A stretch of 64,000 nt of DNA, taken from assembly GCF_013371215.1 (NCBI RefSeq), contig NZ_JABWMH010000005.1:186001-250000 (forward strand), in the 5' to 3' direction. The notes under the pieces are model-generated. The model searched no databases. It was given only the letters and a program-made list of their open reading frames with translations, and was not told the origin of the DNA. The stretch is from Parasphingorhabdus flavimaris. GTDB lineage: Bacteria; Pseudomonadota; Alphaproteobacteria; Sphingomonadales; Sphingomonadaceae. Of this stretch, positions 56,532 to 64,000 are shown one piece after another. The translations under genes were made by a program, and so were the position numbers. How positions within the stretch are numbered: the first letter of the stretch is position 1; every line of letters starts with the position of its first letter.

Positions 56532-57533
56532 ATGTCACAGCAAGCCTCCTTCCCGCACAGCCGGTTGCGCCGTACCCGCACCCATGGCTGGAGCCGCTCG
56601 ATGGTCCGGGAGACGCATCTGTCGCCATCCGATCTGATCTGGCCCCTGTTCATCACCGAAGGCAAGGGCGTCGAGGAACCGGTCGCCGCCCTGCCCGGCG
56701 TTTCGCGCTGGTCGGTCGACGGCATCGTAGAGCGGGCGCGGGAAGCCCGCGACCTGGGCATTCCCTGCCTTGCTCTATTTCCCAACACAGCAGCGGACAA
56801 GCGCAGCGATGACGGCAAGGAAGCGCTCAACCCCGACAATCTGATGTGCCGCGCCACCAGAGCGGTGAAGGACGCGCTGGGCGAGGATATCGGCATTCTT
56901 ACCGACGTCGCGCTCGATCCCTATACCAGCCACGGCCAGGACGGATTGCTCGACGACAAGGGCTATGTCGCAAATGACCGCACGCTCGACATGCTGACCA
57001 AGCAGGCGCTGAACCAGGCCAATGCCGGGGCCGATATCATCGCGCCGTCGGACATGATGGATGGAAGGGTCGGCGCGATCCGCGACGTGCTCGAACTGGC
57101 CCATCATCACAATGTCCAGATCATGGCCTACTCCGCCAAATATGCCAGCGCCTTCTACGGCCCGTTCCGCGATGCCGTGGGTTCCGGCGGGCTGCTGAAA
57201 GGCGACAAGAAGACCTACCAGATGGATCCGGCCAACAGCGACGAGGCGATTCGCGAAATCGCCTTTGATATTGCCGAAGGCGCCGACAGCATCATGGTCA
57301 AGCCGGGCCTTGCCTATCTCGACATCATCTATCGCGCGAAATCGCAATTCAATGTGCCGGTCTTCGCCTATCAGGTGTCCGGCGAATATGCGCTGATCAA
57401 GGTCGGTGCCGCAGCCGGAGTCGGCGATCATGACGCGCTGATGATGGAGAAACTGATCGCGTTCAAACGCGCAGGATGCTCCGGTATCCTCACCTATTTT
57501 GCGGCCGATGCCGCGCGCTTGCTCAATGGCTGA
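56532..57533 (+). CDS. hemB: Delta-aminolevulinic acid dehydratase (porphobilinogen synthase)
   Basis: A 333-residue haem-pathway enzyme joining two aminolevulinate molecules. Active-site Lys regions YSAKYASAFYGPFRDA and DSIMVKPGLAYLDI are present, as is APSDMMDGRVGAIR. The usual Cys triad of the zinc-type enzyme is replaced by Asp-rich sequence (TDVALDPYTSHGQDG), so it is the Mg-dependent type. ATG 56532 preferred to TTG 56526. The end overlaps the next gene by 8 bp. Confidence 0.97.
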   Translation: MSQQASFPHSRLRRTRTHGWSRSMVRETHLSPSDLIWPLFITEGKGVEEPVAALPGVSRWSVDGIVERAREARDLGIPCLALFPNTAADKRSDDGKEALNPDNLMCRATRAVKDALGEDIGILTDVALDPYTSHGQDGLLDDKGYVANDRTLDMLTKQALNQANAGADIIAPSDMMDGRVGAIRDVLELAHHHNVQIMAYSAKYASAFYGPFRDAVGSGGLLKGDKKTYQMDPANSDEAIREIAFDIAEGADSIMVKPGLAYLDIIYRAKSQFNVPVFAYQVSGEYALIKVGAAAGVGDHDALMMEKLIAFKRAGCSGILTYFAADAARLLNG

Positions 57534-58095
57534 CAAAGCCGCCGATATTGTTCTGGAAACCGAACGGCTGCTGCTGCGCAAATGGCGCAAGAGCGACATT
57601 GATCCGTTCATGGAACATCTCAATACCCGCAACGTGATGCGGTGGCTGGGTGGCGTGCAGGACCGGGAAACATTCGACGCAGCGATGGAACGGCTGCAGG
57701 GCTATGATCGCGACTTCGGGCACACATTCTGGATCATCGAGCGCAAGTCCGATCAGGAAATTCTCGGCTTTTGCGGCCTGAAACGCGTCAACGCGCCGCA
57801 GCCGAAGCTGACCGGCGCCCATGAAATCGGCTGGCGCCTGCGTGAAGATGCCTGGGGCAAAGGCTATGCCAAGGAAGCCGCCACCGCCTGCATGGACGCC
57901 GCCTTTACCCGCTGGAACGCGCCCTATGTCGTCGCGCTGACGGTCTCGGGCAACGAGCCGAGCCGGGGGTTGATGAAGCGCCTCGGCATGCGACACCATC
58001 CCGAACTGGATTTTCACGATCCCAATTATGGCCCAGAGCTGAATCCGACTATTGTCTACAAAATCACAGCTGACGAATGGAACTCCGGAATATGA
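57526..58095 (+). CDS. GNAT-family N-acetyltransferase (RimJ/RimL-like)
   Basis: A 189-residue acetyltransferase. ETERLLLRKWRKSDIDPFM opens the fold; WRLREDAWGKGYAKEAATA is the acetyl-CoA loop; NEPSRGLMKRLGMRHHPELD closes it. It starts inside hemB (8-bp overlap) and its stop overlaps the carbonic anhydrase start (ATGA), so all three genes form one coupled operon. Target unknown. Confidence 0.88.
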   Translation: MADKAADIVLETERLLLRKWRKSDIDPFMEHLNTRNVMRWLGGVQDRETFDAAMERLQGYDRDFGHTFWIIERKSDQEILGFCGLKRVNAPQPKLTGAHEIGWRLREDAWGKGYAKEAATACMDAAFTRWNAPYVVALTVSGNEPSRGLMKRLGMRHHPELDFHDPNYGPELNPTIVYKITADEWNSGI

Positions 58096-58643
58096 CAGCC
58101 CCCCTCATCCTGCCGTTCAATGGCAAAACTCCCAGAATCCATCCCAGCGCCTTTATTGCACCGGGCTGCAAGATTATCGGCGATGTCGAAATCGGTCCCG
58201 AATCGAGCGTCTGGTATAATTGCGTGATTCGCGCCGACGTGAATTTCATCCGCATCGGTGCGCGCAGCAATATCCAGGACGGCACCACCATCCATTGCGA
58301 CAGCGCGACGCCAGCCACGCCCAATGGCAACCCGACGATCATCGGCGATGACGTACTGGTCGGTCATATGGTGATGCTGCACGGCGCGACGCTGGAAGAC
58401 CGCGCTTTCGTCGGCCTGAGCACGACGGTCATGGACGGCTGTGTAATAGAAGGCGACGCGATGCTCGCCGCCGGTGCGATACTGACCCCCAACAAGCGCA
58501 TCCCTGCGGGGCAGCTATGGGCCGGTTCGCCAGCCAAATATATGCGCGATCTGACCGAACCGGCGATTGCCGGCATGCGCATGGGCGTTGCCCATTATGT
58601 CGAGAATGCCAAGGCGCACAAGGCAGCCATCGACGCCCTGTAA
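58092..58643 (+). CDS. Gamma carbonic anhydrase family protein
   Basis: A 183-residue left-handed beta-helix (hexapeptide repeats such as GCKIIGDVEIGPESSVWYN). Zinc-ligand His are seen in DGTTIHCDS and LVGHMVMLHGATLED. It is of the YrdA/PaaY-like type; activity may be carbonic anhydrase or thioesterase-like. MTAPLILPF chosen as start because it overlaps the GNAT stop. Confidence 0.9.
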   Translation: MTAPLILPFNGKTPRIHPSAFIAPGCKIIGDVEIGPESSVWYNCVIRADVNFIRIGARSNIQDGTTIHCDSATPATPNGNPTIIGDDVLVGHMVMLHGATLEDRAFVGLSTTVMDGCVIEGDAMLAAGAILTPNKRIPAGQLWAGSPAKYMRDLTEPAIAGMRMGVAHYVENAKAHKAAIDAL

Positions 58644-58701
58644 GTTGCTGACCTAATATGTTAGTCCTCTGACCGGGTCGCTGTTTTTGGGAGACGGCGA
58701 G

Positions 58702-59763
58702 ATGACTGAACATATAGATACAAACAAAGTCGAGCAGCTGGCGGGCAAAGTCATTGGTGACGTCGCCGGTGCGATGGCGATTTTCATGTCCTATCTCGGC
58801 GATCAGGCGGGCGTATATGAAGCGATGGATGGCGCCGGCCCCCTGTCCGTCGACGCGCTGGCCGCAAAAACAGGCCTGAACCCGAAATATCTATACCAAT
58901 GGCTCGGTTCCAATGCGGCGGCAGGCTATGTCACCCATCATTCGGACGGTGATCTTTTTTCGTTAAGCCCCGAACAGGCTCTGGTCCTTTCCCGCGAAGG
59001 CCAACCGGCCTGCATGCAGGGATTTTTCCAGAGTGTCGTATCCCAGTTTGAAACCCAGGCAAAAGCGGTCGAAACGTTCAAGTCCGGCGAAGGCAGGCCC
59101 TGGGGGGATCATTCGACATGCTGCTTCTGCGGCACCGACCGGTTTTTCCGGCCCGGTTATGAAGCCTGCCTGATCGATCAGTGGATTCCTGCTCTGGACG
59201 GCGTCGAGGCCAAGTTAAAGGCCGGAGCCAAGGTTGCCGACATCGCCTGCGGCCACGGTTCATCGACAGTGCTGATGGCGCAGGCCTATCCCGATTCGGT
59301 GATCCACGGCATCGACTTTCATGAACCGTCGATCATCGAGGCAAGGGCAAAAGCCAAAGCGGCGGGTGTGACCAATGTCGAATTCCAGGTCGCCAAGGCG
59401 CAGGATTTCACAGGAGATGGTTTTGACTTCGCCTGTATTTTCGATGCCTTGCATGACATGGGAGATCCAGTGGGTGCGGCCGCGCATATTCGCAAGGCGC
59501 TGCGGCCGGACGGCACGTTCATGCTGGTCGAGCCGCTCGCAGGAGACCGGATGGAAGACAATCTCCATCCCCTTGGCCAAATTTTCTACGCTTTCTCGAC
59601 GACCATCTGCACCCCGGCTTCACTGGCGCAAGAAGTCGGCTTGGGCCTCGGAGCACAGGCCGGGCAAAAGCGTTTGACGGAAGTTCTCGATCAAGCCGGC
59701 TTTTCATCCGTACGGCGCGCAACCGAAACCCCGACCAATATGGTGCTGGAGGTAAGCGGCTGA
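58702..59763 (+). CDS. SAM-dependent methyltransferase with N-terminal winged helix
   Basis: A 353-residue protein: an N-terminal winged-helix dimerisation module (VDALAAKTGLNPKYLYQWLG) of the Rv2258c type and a C-terminal class I methyltransferase (AKVADIACGHGSSTVLMAQA, FDFACIFDALHDMGDPVGAA, GTFMLVEPLAGDRMEDNLH). Between them is a CCFCGTDRFFRPGYEAC segment. The substrate is unknown. It is 58 bp past the carbonic anhydrase gene. Confidence 0.85.
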   Translation: MTEHIDTNKVEQLAGKVIGDVAGAMAIFMSYLGDQAGVYEAMDGAGPLSVDALAAKTGLNPKYLYQWLGSNAAAGYVTHHSDGDLFSLSPEQALVLSREGQPACMQGFFQSVVSQFETQAKAVETFKSGEGRPWGDHSTCCFCGTDRFFRPGYEACLIDQWIPALDGVEAKLKAGAKVADIACGHGSSTVLMAQAYPDSVIHGIDFHEPSIIEARAKAKAAGVTNVEFQVAKAQDFTGDGFDFACIFDALHDMGDPVGAAAHIRKALRPDGTFMLVEPLAGDRMEDNLHPLGQIFYAFSTTICTPASLAQEVGLGLGAQAGQKRLTEVLDQAGFSSVRRATETPTNMVLEVSG

Positions 59764-59814
59764 CAGAAGCAGCACATCGCTTGCAGGGCGAATCGGCTGC
59801 AGATCAGTTTCGAA

Positions 59815-60330
59815 TCAGCGCAGCCGGTTCATCATGGCGTCGATTTCGGTTTGCTGGCGGTCCACCTGCGCCTGCACGACATCGCGCTGCCGGGCGATGA
59901 TGGTCGTACCACCCGATTCGCCTGCAACCGTTTCCCGCTCGAGCTGGCCCCGAAAAAGCGCGTCTATATCGGCCAAGGCCTCGACCGACGGGCTCCGGTC
60001 GCCCTCGAGCGCGGCCAGTTCCACATGCGCGGCGACCCATGATTCGCTGGATACCGCGGCATTGCGCGCGGCATCGACTCGCCGCTTGACGGCTGGAAGT
60101 CGGGACTGAAACTGGCTGTGCGCCGCCCCGCTTCGCGCCACTGCGGCGTTCAGATCGCTTTGGACGTCAGCGGGCAGTGCGATCTCGACGGCAGGAAGCG
60201 TCTCCGATTCAGCTATGGCAGCACCATCTTCATAGGGCCGTTTCTGAAGCGATGGAAAATCGCCCTCGCTCATCGCGCAACCGGACAGCGTAACAGCGAT
60301 AATCGTCATCGAAGCTGAGAGTTTTTTCAT
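59815..60330 (-). CDS. Lipoprotein with predicted helical C-terminus
   Basis: A 171-residue lipoprotein (SMTIIAVTLSGCAMSEGD; Cys18). The rest is mostly Ala/Glu/Arg-rich and probably helical or coiled coil (FQSRLPAVKRRVDAARNAAV; RQRDVVQAQVDRQQTEIDAM). Function not recognised. It is convergent with the methyltransferase and divergent from rplU. Confidence 0.75.
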   Translation of the reverse strand: MKKLSASMTIIAVTLSGCAMSEGDFPSLQKRPYEDGAAIAESETLPAVEIALPADVQSDLNAAVARSGAAHSQFQSRLPAVKRRVDAARNAAVSSESWVAAHVELAALEGDRSPSVEALADIDALFRGQLERETVAGESGGTTIIARQRDVVQAQVDRQQTEIDAMMNRLR

Positions 60331-60435
60331 TGCTCTGTCTTTAGGTTAGGCTTATCCCCTCTGCAACGGCGAATATCCGAGGATCGAACGGAACATTGCC
60401 AGGTCCGCCGAATAGCCAAAATCGCCTTAAGCCGG

Positions 60436-60485
60436 TTGACAGCGCCAGCCTCATCGGTTAGCTGCCCACTCTTTCCAGCGTGGGC
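60436..60485 (+). promoter_or_regulatory. Candidate rplU-rpmA promoter and leader hairpin
   Basis: TTGACA (60436-60441), 17-bp spacer, TAGCTG (60459-60464). A 6-bp hairpin GCCCAC/GTGGGC (60464-60469/60480-60485, 10-nt loop) would lie at the start of the transcript, about 63 nt before rplU. The hairpin could be part of L21 autoregulation; this is inferred. Confidence 0.4.
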
Positions 60486-60547
60486 CGAGAGACTCGCGTC
60501 AACGGGCTTGTGCGCTGGAACCACAAATTTGAAACGGAAAAAAAGCC

Positions 60548-61048
60548 ATGTTCGCAATTGTGCGCACCGGCGGCAAACAATATCGGGTTGCCGCAGGAGA
60601 TATTATCGCAGTCGAAAAACTAGCCGGTGAAGCTGGTGATTCGATCACTCTGGACGACGTTTTGCTGGCCGGAGACGGTGGCGACATGAAGGACCTCAAG
60701 GGCCTGACCGTTGCGGCTGAAATTATCGCCCAGGAAAAAGGCGAGAAGGTCATCATCTTCAAGAAGCGTCGCCGGCACAATTATCGCCGCAAAAACGGCC
60801 ATCGCCAGCAGCATACCGTGCTGAAGATCAGCGCGATCGGTTCCGAAAAGGCTCCGGCCAAGGCTGCAGCGAAGAAAGAAGCTGCTCCTGCTGCTGAAAA
60901 GCCAGCCGCAGAAGCGAAAGCTGCTCCGGCCAAGAAGGCACCAGCCAAAAAGGCTGCTGCAAAGACAGAAACCAAACCAGCTGCTGCCAAGAAGGCTCCA
61001 GCTAAAAAGCCAGCAGCCAAAAAGCCGGCTGCGAAGAAAGAGGACTAA
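60548..61048 (+). CDS. rplU: 50S ribosomal protein L21 with Ala/Lys/Pro tail
   Basis: A 166-residue L21, a 23S rRNA-binding protein. The core (1-99) shows [18 protein letters not shown] and [17 protein letters not shown], then the terminal VLKISAI. Residues 100-166 form a low-complexity tail of [15 protein letters not shown] units, much like histone H1 or HU tails, with no counterpart in E. coli L21 (103 residues). rpmA follows 3 bp later. Confidence 0.96.
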   Translation: MFAIVRTGGKQYRVAAGDIIAVEKLAGEAGDSITLDDVLLAGDGGDMKDLKGLTVAAEIIAQEKGEKVIIFKKRRRHNYRRKNGHRQQHTVLKISAIGSEKAPAKAAAKKEAAPAAEKPAAEAKAAPAKKAPAKKAAAKTETKPAAAKKAPAKKPAAKKPAAKKED

Positions 61049-61051
61049 ACC

Positions 61052-61321
61052 ATGGCACATAAAAAAGCAGGTGGTTCATCCCGCAACGGACGCGACTCAG
61101 CAGGTCGTCGTCTGGGCGTAAAGAAATTCGGCAGCGAAGCTGTTGTCGCCGGAAATATTATCATCCGCCAACGCGGAACCCAGACCCATGCGGGTCGCAA
61201 TGTCGGTATGGGCAAGGACCATACCCTGTTTGCGCTCGTTGACGGCAAAGTGGAATTCCACAAGGGCAAGCTCGGTCGCAAATATGTGTCCGTCGACCTT
61301 ATGGCGGAAGCCGCAGAATAA
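61052..61321 (+). CDS. rpmA: 50S ribosomal protein L27
   Basis: An 89-residue L27; its N-terminus reaches the peptidyl-transferase centre. Typical start [20 protein letters not shown] and [20 protein letters not shown]. Pair with rplU, ended by a strong terminator at 61391-61418. Confidence 0.98.
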   Translation: MAHKKAGGSSRNGRDSAGRRLGVKKFGSEAVVAGNIIIRQRGTQTHAGRNVGMGKDHTLFALVDGKVEFHKGKLGRKYVSVDLMAEAAE

Positions 61322-61390
61322 CCGGACAATCGATAAAGGGTTGTCCTCCAGCAGGATGACCCGGCAGGTTCCAAGGAACCACCAATTTCA

Positions 61391-61418
61391 GGGAGAGGGT
61401 CATCCTCTCCCTTTTTTT
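61391..61418 (+). terminator. Intrinsic terminator after rpmA
   Basis: Perfect 8-bp stem GGGAGAGG (61391-61398) with CCTCTCCC (61404-61411), GTCAT loop, seven T (61412-61418). It is 69 bp after the rpmA stop. Confidence 0.93.
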
Positions 61419-61515
61419 GTCTCTCCCTGTAAGAATGTCTCCATGCTGTAACCGTTCCCTCCTAGTGGCCGGTCACGACATAGGGGCAGACGATAGCAGA
61501 CTGTGGAGAGTCGAA

Positions 61516-62067
61516 ATGTTTGCACGGACCGAAAGATTATTATTGAGACCAGGCTGGCCCGAAGACGCGCCCGCCGTTCATGCCGCGATCAACGATCAGG
61601 CGGTCGTCCGCAACCTCGGGTCGGCCCCCTGGCCCTATGAACGCGAGGATGCCGAGCAGTTCCTGTCCATGGAAAGGCCTGTCCTTCAACCCAATTTCCT
61701 TATTTTCCGGCGGACTGCCGGATCACCGCAGCTGGTCGGGTCGATCGGATTTGGCGATCTGGGTGCCGGAGAGCTTGAAATCGGCTACTGGATTGCCCGC
61801 GGTCATTGGGGACGCGGCTATGCAACCGAGGCGGGCCGTGCAGCGATAGAAATTGCCCGGGCTGTTGGTCATCGCGACATGCTGGCGGAGCATTTTGTCG
61901 ACAATCCCGGGTCCGGAAAAGTCTTGAGAAAGCTCGGTTTCAGGCCCACTGGCCAGATTGCGCCGCGCTATTCGAAGGGACGGGGCGAAAAAGTGGACGC
62001 GGTCCAGTTCAGGCTGCAATTGGCCGCGGATGACGATAGCGACATCATGCGACCGATGGCAGCCTGA
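61516..62067 (+). CDS. GNAT-family N-acetyltransferase
   Basis: A 183-residue RimJ/RimL-like acetyltransferase (ARTERLLLRPGWPEDAPAVH; IGYWIARGHWGRGYATEAGR as acetyl-CoA loop; NPGSGKVLRKLGFRPTGQ). GNAT genes are often found just after rplU-rpmA and are sometimes linked to ribosomal protein modification; the target here is not known. Start MFARTER with GGAGAG upstream; the longer ORF begins in the terminator. Confidence 0.88.
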   Translation: MFARTERLLLRPGWPEDAPAVHAAINDQAVVRNLGSAPWPYEREDAEQFLSMERPVLQPNFLIFRRTAGSPQLVGSIGFGDLGAGELEIGYWIARGHWGRGYATEAGRAAIEIARAVGHRDMLAEHFVDNPGSGKVLRKLGFRPTGQIAPRYSKGRGEKVDAVQFRLQLAADDDSDIMRPMAA

Positions 62068-62082
62068 TTCCATCAGAGCCGG

Positions 62083-63060
62083 TCAGGCTACTTTTTTAAC
62101 ATATTCCTCGACCGGCGCATCTTTGGGGACCAGGGCGGCGACAGTCACCGGCGGTTGATCCATGATCGCCGCTTCATATTCGCTCTCGGCGAGCTGAATG
62201 AGGTGGCGATCATCGATGTCCCACGGATGGAAGCCGGGTTTGAAAAACTGCAACCACGGCCATATCGTCCGCCGCAGAGGAGCGGGGCCGACCAGCGCAT
62301 AATGGGCAAGCCCGATCCATGCGCGGAATCCGGTGATGCCATCCTGGCGCAGCAGATCGATCACGCCCCTGGTCCGGTTTATCGTAAAGCCGAGGGAGAT
62401 CTTGGCCATAAACGCGCTGCGTACATACCAGCGTTTCAGCGGATTCCAGTCCCTGGTTATGTGAAGCCAGGTGTCATAGGCCACGCCCTTGTGCTCGACC
62501 TCTTCCGAGGAATGCCACAGCCAGAGCTTGCGTTGCTCCTCGTCGGCATGTTCGAAATGCCGCGGATTGGCAATCACCTCGGCGGCCAGAATCGCCGTGA
62601 TATGTTCGATACACATGGTCGCGACGAGATGGATTATCTCCGGCTGCGCCCTGATATATGACACAACGTTGCTGATCGACTCTTCAAGCCGCGAGATATC
62701 CAGATCGCAACTAGCCAGATGCTGGTTGAAAAAATGATGCTCGCGACTGTGGGTTGCTTCCTGCTGGATGAAGGAACGAATCTCGCCCTGCAACTTGGGT
62801 GGCGTACGGTCGCGATATTTCTTCAGCACCTCGATAAACAGCGCCTCACCCTTGGGGAAGATCGCCGACAGGCAATTAAAAAATGCCGACGCATAGGGGT
62901 CACCACCGATCCAGCGGCGGCGTTCGATCACCGCGCTGGCAAAATGCCGGTTGCGACATTGGATATTGAGATCGATCGGCGTCGGGTTTTTTCGGGCGTC
63001 GGTTTCTTGGGGGCGCTCGGCATCGGTCGGTGATTTGGCCGTCGCTGGAATTCTGTCCAT
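62083..63060 (-). CDS. Predicted metal-dependent hydrolase (PF10118-type)
   Basis: A 325-residue protein of the COG3687/PF10118 family, with ferritin-like helices and possible di-iron ligands in FIQQEATHSREHHFFNQHL, MCIEHITAILAAEVI and WHSSEEVEHKGVAYD. Biochemical role is poorly known in the family. It is convergent with the GNAT gene and 189 bp from trmB on the same strand. Confidence 0.82.
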   Translation of the reverse strand: MDRIPATAKSPTDAERPQETDARKNPTPIDLNIQCRNRHFASAVIERRRWIGGDPYASAFFNCLSAIFPKGEALFIEVLKKYRDRTPPKLQGEIRSFIQQEATHSREHHFFNQHLASCDLDISRLEESISNVVSYIRAQPEIIHLVATMCIEHITAILAAEVIANPRHFEHADEEQRKLWLWHSSEEVEHKGVAYDTWLHITRDWNPLKRWYVRSAFMAKISLGFTINRTRGVIDLLRQDGITGFRAWIGLAHYALVGPAPLRRTIWPWLQFFKPGFHPWDIDDRHLIQLAESEYEAAIMDQPPVTVAALVPKDAPVEEYVKKVA

Positions 63061-63249
63061 ATGTTTTTAAACCTCTTGTCTTGATTGGTAGCGACCCAAC
63101 CGATGGTTCTGGTTAAGCGTTTTCTAGACAAGGAAGGTTAAGGTTCGGCATGGCAACATGCCTAACGATCATGGTTGAAAATTGGTTACCACAGCCGGAA
63201 ATGGCGGAATTTCAAGCATCTGATAAGGTGCAGATTGAAACCCATTGGT

Positions 63250-63945
63250 TTACATGCGACGGTAGCGGAAATACCAGACATCGTGACCCTGACGCCGGGC
63301 CTTGGCTTCATAACGTGTCTCCGGCCAGCCACCCGGGCGGTTCGTCCAGCTTTCCGGACCGTCGCACAGCCATTCGAACTCGCTGCGCTGGTTCATGATC
63401 ATGCAGGCCCATTCCAGATAGACCGGATGATCGGTGCCGAACCGAAATTCCCCGCCCGGCTTCAGCTTTGCGGCAATCATGTCGACCGGCCCGTGATTCA
63501 TGAATCGCCGCTTGGCGTGGCGCGCCTTTGGCCATGGATCGGGATGGAGCAGATAGACAAAACTCAGCGAGCCGTCCGGAATTCTTTCCAGCACATCCAG
63601 CGCATTGCCCATGTGCAGGCGAACATTGGCCAAGCGTTTATCGCGAATATGCTGCAATGCGCCGACCACGCCGTTTAGATAGGGCTCGCAACCGATAAAG
63701 CCGTGATCGGGAAGCATGTCCGCACGGGTGGCCAGATGCTCCCCGGCGCCAAAACCGATTTCGAAATGCATCGGCCGATCGCCGTCGAATAACGTTTTCG
63801 ATGACACCGGACCTTCGACCGGGACAGCGATTTGCGGCAGCAGTTTCTCGATCAGCTCGACCTGCTGGTCGCGCAGCGCATGACCCTGACGGCGGCCATA
63901 TAGCTGGCGGATCGTGGTCGGATCACCTTCGTTATTTGCGGTCAT
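63250..63945 (-). CDS. trmB: tRNA (guanine-N7)-methyltransferase
   Basis: A 231-residue TrmB forming m7G46 in tRNA. Motifs: MHFEIGFGAGEHLATRADM (SAM binding), FIGCEPYLNGVVGALQHI, LSFVYLLHPDPWPKARHAKR (catalytic Asp region) and FGTDHPVYLEWAC. It lies just downstream of a probable metK end. Confidence 0.95.
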   Translation of the reverse strand: MTANNEGDPTTIRQLYGRRQGHALRDQQVELIEKLLPQIAVPVEGPVSSKTLFDGDRPMHFEIGFGAGEHLATRADMLPDHGFIGCEPYLNGVVGALQHIRDKRLANVRLHMGNALDVLERIPDGSLSFVYLLHPDPWPKARHAKRRFMNHGPVDMIAAKLKPGGEFRFGTDHPVYLEWACMIMNQRSEFEWLCDGPESWTNRPGGWPETRYEAKARRQGHDVWYFRYRRM

Positions 63946-63976
63946 GACGCTGAGATTTCTGCCGACAAGAGCTTGT

Positions 63977-64000
63977 TCAGACCGCGGCTTTGAGCGCGTC
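63977..64000 (-). CDS. metK: Probable C-terminal end of S-adenosylmethionine synthase (partial)
   Basis: On the minus strand the last eight codons read DALKAAV-stop up to the window edge. metK is frequently upstream of trmB in sphingomonads, and MetK proteins often end in similar Lys/Ala residues. The fragment is too short for a firm call. Confidence 0.3.
   Translation of the reverse strand, partial: DALKAAV

Noticed and set aside
60850-61048. Ala/Lys repeats at the end of rplU as possible DNA tandem repeat or frameshift
   Set aside because: The frame runs cleanly to a stop 3 bp before rpmA, and such tails are known in L21 of the class.

Overview
The window is about 57-60% GC, densely coded chromosomal DNA, and no phage, insertion sequence or CRISPR array was seen. 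It most probably comes from a sphingomonad (Alphaproteobacteria, order Sphingomonadales, perhaps close to Sphingorhabdus, Parasphingorhabdus or Sphingopyxis). The basis is protein resemblance and gene content: an NDUFA12-type complex I accessory gene beside a DUF2155 gene and aat, CarD beside a 7Fe ferredoxin, an SUV3-type helicase, DUF2807 proteins and a carotenoid oxygenase. The genus is inference; the class is fairly safe.

Layout. 1-5.3 kb: NDUFA12-like gene, DUF2155 lipoprotein, aat (convergent, with a long antisense overlap), an OxyR-like LysR regulator, nhaA with a structured leader, a DUF454 protein and a PilZ protein. 5.4-30.3 kb: the tRNA-Trp/secE/nusG/rplKAJL/rpoBC region. Its order is canonical, but three blocks of unrelated genes are wedged in: VOC, TetR, PhyH and two DsbA-fold proteins between tRNA-Trp and secE; transglutaminase and GFA between rplA and rplJ; and apt, nucleosidase, GGDEF-EAL, carotenoid oxygenase, TetR and DUF2975/Xre between rplL and rpoB. 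Each ribosomal piece has its own leader or terminator signals. 30.3-36 kb: a secreted repeat protein with a mannan-binding-lectin-like end, azoreductase and pirin divergent from a LysR regulator, a LysE exporter followed by a PDZ-metalloprotease, and a small lipoprotein. 36-42.6 kb (minus strand): galU, msrA, an RND pump with its adaptor, and aquaporin. 42.6-50.4 kb: Sua5/TsaC, an acyl-CoA dehydrogenase, a DUF815 ATPase, a sorbosone-dehydrogenase-like protein, small proteins, and a DUF2807-methyltransferase-DUF2807 cluster. 50.5-60.3 kb: carD, fdxA, SUV3-like helicase, M23 peptidase, hemB, GNAT, gamma carbonic anhydrase, methyltransferase and a lipoprotein. 60.4-64 kb: rplU-rpmA, GNAT, a metal-dependent hydrolase, trmB and probably the last codons of metK.

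Most genes are housekeeping. The best second looks are regulatory: a short ORF with a strong Shine-Dalgarno and a Pro-Pro-Pro run overlapping a hairpin ahead of nhaA; an OxyR-like regulator that keeps an OxyR-type half-site but lacks the peroxidatic cysteine; a perfect 44-bp palindrome between a TetR gene and a PhyH dioxygenase; a hairpin leader on the detached rpoB; and a 265-bp antisense overlap of aat with the DUF2155 gene.

Starts were chosen by eye from Shine-Dalgarno sites, overlaps and family N-termini. No database search was run.
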